This document shows, in pieces, positions 38,506-51,800 of a stretch of 64,000 nucleotides of DNA; positions within the stretch are counted from its first letter, which is position 1; every line of letters starts with the position of its first letter. Both the position numbers and the translations under genes were made by a program. This DNA is from Whitmania pigra (taxonomy: Eukaryota; Annelida; Clitellata; Hirudinida; Haemopidae), in assembly GCA_021613335.1 (NCBI GenBank), contig JAJTWR010000281.1:1057501-1121500 (forward strand), in the 5' to 3' direction. Under the pieces are notes generated by a model. That model saw only the letters and a list, made by a program, of their open reading frames with translations. It did not search any database and was not told where the DNA came from.

Positions 38506-41500
38506 CATAGAGTGGAACTCATAAAAATACCAACCAAAAATGGGGTGGAGCTCCAAGCAAATGTGGCAACAGCAGTCAGATAAGCAGCCCTTCTCAGCAC
38601 CTTTAACTCATCATTTCTGACCTTTGACACTCTGCCCTTGAAAATGACCTCCCATGCATACAATTTGATTACCTAAAATTAGTAAGTCAATGTTCACAAA
38701 TCTTTAAGACTATACTAGAGCTTCTCACAAACATTGGCATGATAATCATTAATAAGTAACAAAATATTGCCATCACTGCATATAATATAGTAATTTACAG
38801 TAAAATAAATAAGCTTATTTGTGACTAATAATTATTATTATAATAAGCAATAAGGGGACAAACTTTGATCCCATTAAGTATTTCATCTAGCATTTTTATC
38901 CTCGCATCCTTGAATGTCATCTGGTTTATCTGAGATACAAGAAATTTAATAATCACATTTAATAATTTTAAAATTATCCAAAATCATCACCAAAAAACCT
39001 CCAACCTGAAACTTCTTGCATTTCTTGGCCACCCAGGCATTGACGGGCAACATGATCACAGCCACGAACATCCCTGCCAAGACCGCAGGCCCGAGCAGCT
39101 GCCAGAGGAAGTAGGTACCCAGGATCAGCTGGATGGGACCAGACCATAAGTAATTCACCATGGATACCATGTCCACCACTTTCTGCACATCCACGGTCAT
39201 CAGGTTGACAATCTCTCCCATTCCGAACTGTTCAGAGGGACAAATCAGGAGAGACTGAAAATGTCAATCGATGCTTGGTTTGACCAAATCCATCATGTTT
39301 AGCTAGAAACTGCCAAAGTAAGTGTATCACTTTCTTGTAGATTGCAGACATTAATGCAGACTGAACTCTGAGCCCTACGATGTTGTACTTCATGGTGTAC
39401 TGATGCCTGAGCAGAACTTGTACTAGGGAACAGCTAAACAACAGCCCCACAAAGAACAAGCCCTCAGACAAAGGTGCATCATCATCCATTATAAATGTAA
39501 TCAGGTTCCTGCAAGTGAAAAATATTACAAATCGATTACAAAATTTAGAGAATTTGCATAAAGAATATTGTTAAATAAAGTAACTTGGTTTTATTTTTAT
39601 AAAAACGAACCACAGTTACAATTAAGAAATCGATATTAATAAAATACAAGAATCAACTCACTTGAAAATGTACGGAGAGGCAAACATCATGAAATCATGC
39701 ACAATGTTGAGACAAACTCCTACCACAAACAAACTTCCAAATGTCTTGTACAGAACTTTTAGAAGTCTCAACTTGGATGGAGAATGACCTCCGACCTCAA
39801 TCTCCGGTTCGTCGAGCAACTTTTCTTCCACAGCTAAATTTTCATCACTAACCAAATCTTCATGCCTGTTTTCTAATTCATGATTATCAAAGTTTTCGTC
39901 GTAAGTTTCAACAACTTTGACACTTTTCCTCTGTGAATCATTGCATCTAACAGGGAAATGTAATGGATGACCATAAGAAAAGATATTTCAACAGTATTAA
40001 GATCCTAAAAGCAATTCAACAACAGTTTGAATCCAATATGTAACCACTTGTTATGAAATCTTTTTGAAACCTTGAGACATCTGCAGTCCTCTGGCAAGCT
40101 CCAAACATTACAATAATCGAGGCCTCGCTTGCCAGCATTGTAAACAAATCTGTGATTTGAATGTTGATATCAGCTTTAAAATAAATCATAAGAGTCGGTG
40201 TGAGTGCAATGACAATAATAATAGTTACAACTTTTGGCAGTTAAAATTATGTTATCAATGTTGTTATTAATTGATTACATTATGATCATAATATATATCA
40301 ATAATTCAATAAATCTTAATTCGTTAATAAATAAATATCATACATTAGATTCAAATCAAAAATTTAAAAAAAATATAAATTAAACCTCCAATAAAAGTGC
40401 AAAATTCACCTGGAAAACCAGAAAAAAGTCAACAAGGACAACAGAGGAGCTGATGATTCTGGAGAAGTCCTCTACAAGCAATTAATTTGTTATGTAAAAT
40501 TATTTATTATATAAACAATTAATTATTTATTACATAAACAGGTTCCTTTATTTAACAGTATTCTTTATGCAAATTTTCTAAATTTTGTAGTCAATTCATA
40601 ATATTTTTCATTTGCAGGAACCTGATTTATATAATAAATAATTAAAATAATTAATATAATATAAATATTTAATAAATATAATATATACAATATAAATAAT
40701 TAAATATTAATTAAATATTTATTATATTTAAATAATTAATTATTAATTAAATATTTATTATATTTACATAATTAATTATTTATTATATTTATTATATAAA
40801 CAATTAATTTTAAATTCAATTCTTAACAATTAAACAATTAATGAACATAAAATCAATAAAAAGGAGATAAAATCCCAAATTAAGCAAAAATCAATCAAGA
40901 ATTGATTAAAAAAACAACCAGACCTTGCCAGCAGTTATCGATGCGTCGTCGTCGGCAACAAAACCACAAAGAATCAAAAGTGTTGTGTTGAGCAGAAGAG
41001 CAATTGCAATGGCAACCAAACAACCTAATTTGCAGTAGTGTTGGAAGCCATGGAGTGTCTGTTGTTATTGTTTAATAATTATTTTTTATAAGTCCTAATA
41101 ATAATTAAAGTATTGGTAACAATTACTAATGTTGTTAATATATTAATAATATTAGTACCAATATGGGTAATGATAATAATAATGTTAATAATAACATGGA
41201 CAGTATTCCTATTCCGTTGATAAGTAAGGTTTGCAAACCACCTCATTGAAATCTTCTGGACGTCCGAGGCATCTGACAGAGGGAAGCATGACGAAACACA
41301 TCGAGATTTCCATCAGGATGCGATAAATAAACATCAAAAAGTTAATTCTTCTTCCACGCCATCTATCAAACAGTACCACCAATGTAGCCAGAAGCTGAAA
41401 TGGAAGTTGTCGTAAAGTTATTCTGTTAAAATAGTTGGTTAATTATTAATAAATTAATAATTTACTAAATAATTAATAATTTACAACTTTTAATAAATTG

Positions 41501-42025
41501 TCACTGTTGATTTCCAATTTTCCAGTTTCCTGAGTAATTCTTACAAAATATGTTAATGTGATATTTGCATAATTCAGTCCAACTTTAATTTAATAACAGA
41601 AAGATTCTAATCATATTAACATTAATTAACTAGAACTTACCTCAGAAACAAGCAGTGCACAAGGTTGCAATAAATGTAGTGGATGTTCATGTTCAAGACT
41701 GAAGTATTCATGCAGGCGATAAATTAAATCAAGCAGGTATATCACAGTAAGACAAGTTCCTAAAATCTAGACCATCACAAACAAAAATTACATCTGGTAA
41801 CAAAAGCAAATTAAAGGCTATTTTAAGAAATCATGATTTTAAAAAAATGTACTAAACTGATTTAGACAAAAAAATAGCTGAATTAAAATTTTTCTTTGAT
41901 TTTGAAGCAAACACAAAGTAAAATGGAGAAGTAACAAAGAGAAAGACACATGGCATCCAGGTCATCATAAAATCTTGAAAGAAAACTGCTTTAAACCAGT
42001 CACTGTTAGTACCATTTCCAACGAA
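31052..42025 (-). CDS. ABCC1: MRP-type ABC transporter (ABCC1/2/3-like), 30 exons found, first exon missing
   Basis: Full-length ABCC exporter with TMD0-TMD1-NBD1-TMD2-NBD2. Exons: 31052-31157, 31235-31534, 31637-31797, 31867-32025, 32251-32397, 32470-32571, 32667-32793, 32959-33158, 33344-33654, 33830-34085, 34199-34360, 34484-34668, 35453-35636, 35785-35952, 36140-36316, 36562-36688, 37214-37280, 37697-37808, 38012-38158, 38535-38672, 38864-38929, 39006-39254, 39331-39508, 39662-39930, 40071-40149, 40410-40471, 40924-41058, 41242-41394, 41641-41766, 41915-42025: 1587 aa. NBD1: Walker [10 protein letters not shown], signature LSGGQKQR, Walker B CIFDDP, but H-loop TNS instead of THS. NBD2: Walker [10 protein letters not shown], signature SLGQQQ, Walker B ILMLDEA, H-loop IAHRL. 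TMD1 core: [11 protein letters not shown]. Odd: no GT donor at 36139, GC donor at 33343, extra residues in NBD2. The exon at 41915-42025 and its donor are less certain. Confidence 0.9.
34809..35325. mobile_element. 517-bp TA-flanked inverted-repeat DNA element
   Basis: Ends read TACAGTCAAATCTCGGTA (34809) and, inverted, TACAGTCAAATCTCATTA (from 35325 backwards). After them both carry TATGCCA and, further in, GCTCGGTCC/GGACCGAGC-like sequence. The terminal TA fits a Tc1/mariner/pogo-type target site. No intact transposase frame remains. It lies in the transporter intron between exons 34484-34668 and 35453-35636. Confidence 0.7.
37530..37600. repeat. (AAT)n microsatellite in a transporter intron
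   Basis: About 23 AAT units. A shorter ATT tract lies at about 36990-37026 in the neighbouring intron sequence. Confidence 0.95.
38384..38501. repeat. (CAA)n-(AAT)n compound microsatellite in a transporter intron
   Basis: CAA units with four CAT changes (to about 38452) pass into about 16 AAT units. On the minus strand it gives poly-Leu and poly-Tyr frames. It starts about 34 bases beyond the donor of the exon ending at 38535. Confidence 0.95.
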
Positions 42026-44398
42026 CTGCAATTACAAATTCGTTATTAGACTTCTAATAAAATTTTTGTTCTATTACAATTTTAATTATAGATTCATCTA
42101 GTCTAGGCGCAGTGCACAAAAAAGTTGAAATCATCAAAACCACTAATTCTGTAATGTAAATTATATATCGCAATATTGCTACTGGCAACTAAATTTAAAA
42201 TAATATGATTATTCGTTGAAACAAATATATAAATATATATTTTAGAGAATGCCTGTTCTGTTCTGTATGTATCTGTGACTTCTCAAAGTTGTGTAGATTT
42301 TTAACAACCAGCCACATACAATAACAGTAAGTGCTAATTAATTTTAAAACTCAATCTCTGATAACTAACTGCCAACATATCATGCATCTGCAAACCAAGC
42401 TTTAAATATCCTGGACAAAACAGCTTTAACAGTACGCGCACCAGCAATTTTTTTGTTTAAAAATAACAAGGTGTTTCTGCGTTCGCCAGGTTCAAAATGT
42501 TGCACAATTTATATTTGTTTGATAAAAGTAATATTTTTTTACTTAAATCACCCCACAAATGTTACGTGAGTTAAAGCAATAGTTATGAAAGATGTTAACT
42601 ATAAAAAATTTCTGTATAAATATTAATTTATTATAACATCTTTGCTAATGCAGTTGATGTTTGGTTTAATAAAATTTGTTGCATAATAAAGCACATAAGC
42701 ACTTTTGTTTATGTCGCCTAGTGTTCGCAATGGCAAGTTGTTTCTCTATAGTTTCAGCAAAGTGCTTTGGATCTTGAAAATCTCCATCCCAGGTAATATT
42801 TTGAAATTTTATTTTACATTTACATAATAACATGTCAAGTGACGCATTATTTTGCTTTTTCGGTGAAAATTACCCGATGGTGGTTTTACCAAATGCGGTT
42901 ATTATTTGACTCCAGTTACTGACAGTATTCACGTTAGGGGTAATTATTTAATTATAAATTGATTTGACCATTTTGTTATGGTGGAATTTCATTTAATTGG
43001 ACAGGACTTCAATAATCATTTTGAGAAACTTTATTCTTAATTTGTTTATTCTAAAAGTCATTTTTTTTAATGCACATTTTTATTTTGTATTTAATAACCT
43101 TAATGCGATGAAATTTATTTTTCGTTAGCATTAAGTACAAATATATAGCTTAGTATCATTAGGAATGTGTTCTAAAATCTCTGGTATGTCAGTGAGATCA
43201 AAAAATGAAATAATTTTATAAAATGACCGGAACTTTTTATAGATCTGTATGTTGTAGATGTCTGTAGGAATTTGTTCAAGTTTACACATTGTTATTTAAA
43301 TACTAGTCCATATATTATAGTATTATTATGTTCATTATTATATTATGTTGCAATATATGTTCATGTTTTATTACTGGCTTTTAGTTAATATAGCATGTAT
43401 AATAATGTTAATATTGAGTTTTTGTGTAAACAAATTATTATTATTTTAAAATTAATAAACCTCAAACCCAATTTCAATTGATTGTATCATTATTTCCAAA
43501 CTAAAATTATGTGACACAACATTTGGTGCACAACAACAAGAGCTGTGGAGGTATAATCATAATTTGATCTGTAATTTGAGAAATTGATGTATTGGTTAAA
43601 TAAATAAACTTTTTAATGCACTGCAGCTGAGACTTCAGTGCCTGATAAACAGACAATATTTAAGTTGAGTTATCGTCGAGGTGCAAGTGCATATCATTAC
43701 TCGTTGATAACCGATAACAGTTCCTTAACTACTCCTATAATTGTAGCTGATAAATTCATTTCATAGAGAATGAGATCAGTCAGTCAGTGTCAAACATGCA
43801 GTCGTTGACTAATCCACTAGGCTAAATACATTCGTCTTCTAAAATCTTGGCTCGGGACGACAATTCTGCGGGTGCTATGCGATTATTCTGCCAGAGGTCT
43901 TGTTTTTAGAATAACTTGTCGGTGCTTTTTGTTTTGAACTTCACTGTTTTCATCCCTTTTCTAGTGCTCTTTAAAAGAAGTTACTTTTGAGATTGAAGTT
44001 TATTTTGACTTTGCTCAGAATTGTAAAAGTTAGTTTTGCCTGTTTGTTTTTAATCATCGAGAGACAATTTAGGCTGTTTCAATTCTGGGAAATCATCCGA
44101 TCCGGCAATTGTTCGCGACGCATGCTTAATTATGTTAATTGGCCGGCAGCGATGATTGTGATCCAGAGCATTTGAAGTTTTAAACATTGCAAGTGTTTTC
44201 GATAAAAACAGAATTCGTTTAAATGAAAATGTTTACAAATTTATTTCACTAGAAAATGTAGATTAGTAAATGAAAAATAATTGCAATTATAACGATAATT
44301 AATGCTGAGGGAGAAACATTTAATGATGTAAATAGTAGAGAAATGGTTGCAGCAACAAAGTGGGATCTACAAGAAGCACCTGAATACAATCCACAGTG
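42026..44398. other. region between divergent ABC transporter and MARCH genes
   Basis: AT-rich sequence. It should hold the missing first exon of the transporter (family pattern: a short N-terminal exon before the TMD0 exon) and the promoters of both genes. I scanned minus-strand ATGs followed by a phase-0 donor and found none I trust. A frame at 43987-44175 (+) has no recognisable content. Confidence 0.5.
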
Positions 44399-45514
44399 AT
44401 GATCGGATACGTGGACGATGTCGACGACTCCTTGTCTGAAGTTAGAGTTGAAAATGGCCATGAAACACCACTGGTCAGTCATGTGTTAAATATTTTTATT
44501 TTGTAAAATTTCATAACAAGTCTTTTATTAAAATAGGATTGTCTAATTTATTAATTTTACAAGCTTTGCTTTATTTTATAAATGGTTTGTATATTGTATA
44601 ATGGTTTGTATTTAACAGAAGGGCTGCATTTAAATATAGGATATTAGAGACTGTTGGAGTGTGATGTCAATATATTGATTGACTTTTAAGATCACTCACT
44701 TGTTTGCACCTAATGTTTAACCAATATCAAATGGTAGCCTAGAACCATCTTATATGGTGTGATATAATAACAACAATTATGATTACAAAACTTAATCTCC
44801 TCACAGATCCACTTCTCCAGAGATGGCTCTAAAAAGGACATACTAGATCAGACAGCTTCCTTCGCTTCTCTGACTTCGTCCTCCACCGACGTCTGCCGCA
44901 TCTGCCATTGCGAGGCCGATCCGCAGCACCCGCTCATATCCCCCTGCTCGTGCTCTGGCACCCTCAAATATGTCCACCAGCACTGCCTTCAGCAGTGGAT
45001 AAAGAGTGCCAACACGAAGTCGTGCGAACTCTGCAAGTTGGAGTTTAGGATGACGGCCACGGTCAAGCCGTTTCGCAAGGTTGGCGGTCCTCCTTTAGAC
45101 TTCAAAGGGTTGCATGGTTTTACGTATCTTGTCTAATTTCAGTGGCAGAAATTGGAGATGACGAAAGTGGAGCGCAGAAAAATCATCTGCTCCGTGACGT
45201 TTCATATTATCGCCATCACCTGCGTCGTCTGGTCGCTCTACGTGCTCATAGAACGTACCATGGAGGAGATCAAGCTGGGAAATCTGGAGTGGCCCTTCTG
45301 GACAAAGCTCGTAGTCGTCGGGATAGGTTTCACAGGAGGCCTCGTCTTCATGTACATCCAGTGCAAAATGTACTACCAACTCTGCAGGAGATGGCGAGCC
45401 TACAACCGGGTCATCTATGTACAGAACTGCCCGGAAAATATCGAATCCAGTGCAAAAAGTAGCAGACCTTCTCTTCAGCTATCGGCTTCTGCCTCCCGAA
45501 AGAACTATCAATAA
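44399..45514 (+). CDS. MARCHF8: MARCH1/8-type membrane RING-CH E3 ubiquitin ligase, 3 exons
   Basis: Membrane E3 ligase that ubiquitinates surface proteins in the endosomal system. Exons 44399-44473, 44807-45079 and 45143-45514, all phase 0; 239 aa against about 290 for vertebrate MARCH8. The RING-CH finger (C4HC3) spans about residues 55-103, from CRICHCEAD through [17 protein letters not shown] to KSCELCK. Two membrane segments follow at about 130-152 and 171-190. The C-terminal tail has [10 protein letters not shown], strongly conserved in MARCH1/8, and a Ser-rich end. An in-frame TGA lies five codons before the ATG, supporting the start. The second intron is only 63 bp. The short N-terminus lacks the extended Ser-rich region of vertebrate forms. 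Divergently oriented to the ABC transporter; no functional link inferred. Confidence 0.92.
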
Positions 45515-48500
45515 CTTGAACTCTAATGGGGGGCTGTCGAATTCTTAAATAATTCTTTTTGAATCTTTTGAAAAGGTTTGGAGCGCATCCTGACTAGTGC
45601 TTGGTTTCTTTGCTCAGCAGAAATGGACATTTTCGCAGCTCATCATTCGGAACGGATTGTTGCGGGCGATTGTGATGCTTACTTTACACGAATTATCGGC
45701 TTACATTTATTTATTCGAAGTGTTTTTGTTGAATACTTGTAATTGTGGTCTATTAGTTACCTTTTTTTGTTCATTTTCAAACCTTTTCAGTGGGATTATG
45801 AGGCGCGCTCATATTTTGCTCGTTACGACGGCACTGAAGTGCTCTGCCTTGTGAATTGACTTGCTGCCGAATCGTTTGCAGTTTTACGTCAATCCTTGGG
45901 TTCCCCTCGTACACAAGAGTGAGACTGCAGTACCTTGACTAGATGGCCTGTTCTGGCATGCCTTTGGGCTTGCACTAGCTCCTTCCTGAGCAATTTTGCT
46001 TGAATCACCAACTAGCATTGACCAAGTCCATAAATGTAAATAATTTGTTTTGCAAGCATTAGCCTAGTAAATGGAACCTTTGTGTGAACCCGTAATCATA
46101 TTCATCGTCTCCACGAGAGTTGTTGGTTTAAGTAGCCCACCATGTAATTGTGGATTCTTCCTCTACATCCTTGCGTTTGTCAACTTGATTTCCTTTATTC
46201 GTTTGTGAGGTTTTTATTCTCGAAAATGATTAATGATTAATACGGAGTTACTCCTGAACTAAGGATTGACAGTTGAATAAAACACACATCTTGTCAGATT
46301 TTCGCACAAACTTAATTAATTTCTCGCGAACTTCCATCGTCTAAAAAAAACAGTTTTTTTTAAAAAAACTAGATGGGAAGGTAACAAAAACTTAAATCTC
46401 GACCCGTCGATTATGTGACGATGTGATGATGTCGGTTCGTATTTTCCGCCACATGCTTCGGGATGCCGGTGGAAGCTGTTGGATGGAGTTGATAAACACC
46501 CGCCGAGTGGAAGAGTTGCATTGTTGCCCCTTAAGAACGGACTTATCTGTCGTTTCGAGCATGTTGCCGCTCTTCGATGCTGTTGCCATTCGCCGTTACG
46601 CATTCGTCTGCTAAAAGAATTTTTTCGAAAGATAATCCAAAAGCGAATTTCGATTTGTTTCGTATTCTCCGTCGTTCGGCATTCTTTAGATAATTTATTT
46701 AGTAAAACTTCCCATCAGAAATGGAGACCCAGGTTATTAAGCAATTTATATATTTTATTTCATTTTATTTAATTTTAATTTATCAACTATTTCATTATTT
46801 CTTTTAAACATTTATGATATTTAAAACAAAAAAAGACATAAAGCAGACGTTGACTCGAGTGTTTTGACGAGCTTTGTTCGTCGCAACTTGAGTGATGTTT
46901 CAAGGCGCTGATCAGACTTTTTGGAATCTCAAGTTACAAATAACTTGTCAAGACGGCTTGATTTGACGACCATGTCATGAAGGCTATGTTATTGAATACA
47001 GTTCAACCTTAATTTCATGAAATAGAATCGGGAATTAATCTCGGTTTCGAATCAGGCGATGGTGACAATATGCTCGAATTGATGGCCATGTAATGTTAAC
47101 AACTCAATCCGTTACAACCTTTGTCTACTCGACATAAAAACAGAGCACAATGGAGATGATGCATTTCCTTTATGGTGGGAGTTTTAACCGCTCCATGTTT
47201 AGAGATGTGGCTGCATCTCAGAAGTTAAGCGAAGAAACAATTGTACGAGAGCCTGTTTATTTTTTTTAAATTGGATAAATTGAATGAACTGTGAGCTCTG
47301 TGAGTCCTGAAAACCATCCTGCAATAGGAAGCAATGGGTGAAAAACTTGTTAAAAAATACTTTAAAATGTAGGTTATGGTAGTCTATGAAGCATGTTTGA
47401 GTGTACGCATGGACTACTTCACAAGTTAGGATTCACCTCGGTTTGCAACACAAAATCTTGCTCATCTTTATATTTGTGGCTTTCTTCCAACTTAACCTCG
47501 ATTGTTTTAGTTCAAGGACGGTCATTCATTCATCATGTTTCTTTTGACCCACAAAAGATTTCTACTTTCACAACAGAGTACCTCCATGTTCAAGACATGG
47601 TAGCATGATGCTGGCAGCGTATTTTAAAATATTTGGCAGGAATTTGAATTAAAACGCAAGAGCTTGTGTGCCACGAAACATTTGAACGCTTGCTCGGTCC
47701 AGGAGCAGTAATATCTGATTTCTGTATTGAAATTGATAATTTTTGAGACGAGTTCATGCAGGGAAATATTTTGTTTATAGAATTTATTGGCAGTCGTTTT
47801 ATTGTTCGATGCTGCAGGGATCGTAATGCCTGTAAGTGTATTTTATTACAAATTATAATAACTATTCTTCCTGCGAACGCGACCTTATTTATAACTGTAA
47901 CAAATTTACAATAAGCTGATAACAAGCAGCTATTTGAGTTTTTTTCCGGAAATTACTTTGCGAAACGATCGCCTTTTAGCGCTTGGGGTTTTGTTTGCCG
48001 TTTACAATTTCAATAATATTTTCATATTATCGTTGTTATTGTTATTATCATAGTTATTAATGTCATTATCTTCGTCATTATTATTGTTGTTATTGTTGTT
48101 GTTGTTACAAATTGTTATTATTACGCTGAAATGACAAGCATTCACGTGGTCGCTAATTTTTCTTTAATTTCCGCATACCTCCGAAGATTGCTCAAAAAAG
48201 AGGAACTGTGAAAGTTGAAAATATTTCACTTGAATGCCTTCTCCCTTCTTTTGAGGGGGGTGGGGTGGAGTATGGACTAAGTGGGGCTATGGGGTAGTAT
48301 CCTGAAAATACCTGCTGCATGTCCATTTCTAACAGGGCATTCCGCCGTGTAGCATGAACATGAACGGTTTCATAAATTCTGTTTATAATTTGCTCATCAA
48401 TAATCATTTAGAATTTTCTGTCCTTCTTCCATTCCATCCATCCATCCATCCACTCATATAGACAGTCTTTTTACGAGTGGAAAATATTTGCGACAGACGA

Positions 48501-48889
48501 TAATCGCTTTGTTTACAAGAGCATCATTTATTCTCGATTACTTTAAAAAGTAGTTGGTAGTGCCTTCTTCCCTCGTCGCAAGCATCATCATCATCATCCT
48601 CTTCCTCCTCTTCTTCCTCATCATCATCATCACCACCTTCATCATCAATAGTATCGGCATCGGATGGTTATAATAACCGTCAGAGATCCAATCATCACTC
48701 GGCCGATAATGTTTGGTTTTGAACCGCCTCGGAGAAGTTGTATCCGGGACGAATGATAATCTGAACTTAAGTTCACTTTTCGTAATATCGAAAAAGAAAT
48801 GCGCCGCGCTAAATGAGATAATAATAGCAACAAATAAATAACATTACAATTGCAAGGAGACTTTCAAATAAAAAATTTCAACTTCTGTC
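45515..48889. other. MARCH 3' UTR and intergenic region before ankyrin
   Basis: No exon I can support. Frames at 45597-45854 (+) and 46316-46603 (-) are open but match nothing I know. Short CATC and CAT tracts lie near 48435-48455 and 48580-48640. The ankyrin gene may have further 5' exons here, because its first recognised exon starts mid-repeat. Confidence 0.5.
46276..46281 (+). terminator. candidate polyadenylation signal for MARCH
   Basis: AATAAA 762 bases after the MARCH stop codon; the first clear hexamer I noticed downstream. Confidence 0.35.
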
Positions 48890-51800
48890 ATGCAGAACGG
48901 AGGGTCGGATGTTCCACCTTCCAACTCCGGGAAACTCCTTTCCGCGGTCATGGATCTCATCAAGAACGAAGCAGACGTCAATCAGGGATGCGATGAGGTG
49001 AGTGTTTGGTTTATCTTTGGCATGTGCTTGTTTAAAACTTCGATGCATTGGTCTCCGTGCGAGTGCATCGGAAGATGATGATGATGATGATGATCGTCGT
49101 GATAACGAATGGCTGATAAAGAAATCAAACTTCAAATGATGGCGATGATAATTTGCGGAGATGACGAGATGATAAAAGAAATCAAAATTCAAATCTTGAT
49201 GCATTCTGAGATTTGAATCATTCAGGTCTTTTGATGTGCGCTAGATTCCACTTTCCTCGGAAATCATAGCATCACCATAATGGATACATTGTAATAAACA
49301 TGGTCGTCATCATCACCATGAACACCAACATCATCCTTATCATTCCTTGAATGATACAAAATCGTCATTTTCATCATCATCTTCATCACCATCATCATTT
49401 TCATCAACCTCCTTACCTTCCTCATCATCACCTCATCATCTTTATCATCACCATTCTCTGTCATCATCATCATCATCACAATTACCTCTGTCATCATCAT
49501 CATCATCATCACCATTACCTCTGTCATCATCATCATCATCACCATTACCTCTGTCATCATCATCATCATCATCACCATTACCTCTGTCATCATCATCATC
49601 ATCATCACCATTACCTCTGTCATCATCATCATCATCATCACAATTACCTCTGTCATCATCATCATCATCACATTACCTCTGTCATCATCATCATCATCAT
49701 CACCATTACCTCTGTCATCATCATCATCACCATCATGTGTAGATGGGCACCACGGCTCTCCACGTATGTTGCGAATCCGGCCATCTGGACATGGTTCAAC
49801 TGCTGATCAAACGCGGTGCCAAAGTAAACTGCAGGCGTAGAGTGAGTAATTACGCAACTAATTAAGTAATTAATTATGTAATTAATTAAGTAATTAATCA
49901 TGTAATTATCATAACAAAATTATTAATATATTTAATTGGCGCCCAACAATAAATCAACGTCCAATCCGTTCGCTCATTTATTCACCCTTCTTGCCTTTCA
50001 TCCATCTGTTCTTTCATCAACATGTCCATCCATCATGATGATTTAGGATGGAATGACTCCCCTGCATGGAGCAGTTAGGGGGAACCACGTGACCATTGCC
50101 AGGTGCCTACTGGATAACGGGGCAGACCACACCATTGCAGACAGGGTATGGATTAATTATGGACATCATAAACAATACTTTAAGATGGCTTCTAGAATCC
50201 ACCGAACTGACAATTCAGAAAAAGATCTAATTGAATAAGGATTAATTATTTATTTTATTCTAATTGAATATCAATTTATTATCTATTTAATGAATTATAT
50301 TTTTTCTCTCATAATAATCATATCGTAGAGTGAGTTTACGTTATTATTATTATTATTATTATTATATTGTTAAATAAAAATTAATCAATTGATAAAATTT
50401 GAATTGAAACTTCAGACAGGTCACACTCCATTAACCTTGGCCCTGAACTTGGGGAACAAAATCATAAGTTCCGTCCTCATCAACCATGCAGATGGCTTGA
50501 AGAAGAACTTTTGGAACGTCCACAGGGAGAGGAAAGTGTCGCCATTGCACGCCGCTGTCAGGCGAGATGACGTTGACGCTGTTTCGCGCCTTCTCAGCAA
50601 GTTCAAAGCAGACGACAGCGGAATGGCACCTGATGCTTTCTACTCAAGACTCCATGAACCGAGCAGGGTATTGTGTATTAATTTATTTATTTGTTTAAAA
50701 CATTAATCAGTTGGTTGATACATTAAGAAATTGAAATATTTGTTTATTTATTTATGTCTATTGTCAATATTTAAGACATCACTAATTTAGTTTTGTCGCG
50801 TCGAACAATGAACTGTATGCATATAAATTATGCTAATCATTATAAAATAAATAAATAAATAATTATATTAATTAATTGATCGACTATTTCTTCGTTAGAA
50901 CGGCTTCACGCCTCTACACTCGGCTGCTCAGTACAACAGCAAAGAAGCTGCTAAACTCCTCATTGGCCACGGGGCCAACGTCAACTTCCCTGCTAAAGTA
51001 AGCATAAGCATCTTTCGTTATTCTTAATTTTTCACTATTAGTCTTTCAAAGAAACTACATATAATTCTGCTGATATAATTTAATTTAATACGCTTTTATA
51101 TATACAATTTTTAATAAAATTTATTATAATAAAATAATAATGATCAACAATATCATAATCATAACCATAATCATCATCATCATCATCATCAGCTTATTAT
51201 TATTATTATTATTATTAAAAATTATTATCTGTTGTAGCATTCCGTCACTCCTCTCCATGTAGCCAGTAGATGGGGCAATGCAGATATGGTCAACTTGTTT
51301 TTGGATGAATACGCTGTCATCGAATGTTCTTCAAAGGCAAGCCATATATTTATAAAATCATTTTTTGTTTTTAACTCAAATTCTAAGATTATTTCAACAG
51401 ATATAATAAAATTATAATAAATAACGATTATAACAAAATTATTATCATGTGAAAGCATGAAAAATACTTAATGACAGTTAAATTAATAAGTTATTAAACG
51501 CATTCTAAACATTATACACTTTTATAATCCAAGTTCATCCAGCAATAATTAATTTAAATGCTGATTAATTCCTCAAACAATAATAACTTGAACCAAACAT
51601 ACACACCCAGGACAAACTCACCCCACTGCATTGTGCCTGTCGAAACGGACACACCGAGGTTGCCAACATATTGCTGTGCAGGGGGGCCACGGTTTTGGCC
51701 AAAACCAAGAGCCTCCTCAGTCCTCTGCACCTGGCTGTACAGGGTGATCACGTGCCTACCTGTGAACTCTTGCTGCACTACTTTGCTAACATAGACGATG

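Noticed and set aside
45597..45854. 85-codon frame after MARCH
   Set aside because: Lies in the probable 3' UTR, hydrophobic by composition, no conserved motif or splice signals.
46316..46614. Overlapping open frames on both strands with balanced composition
   Set aside because: No recognisable domain, no splice partner, and the frames overlap each other; it lies near the end of the MARCH 3' UTR. Could be reconsidered with RNA data.
49264..49806. Ser/His/Met-rich frames on both strands
   Set aside because: Products of the CATTACCTCTGT(CAT)n minisatellite upstream of an ankyrin exon.
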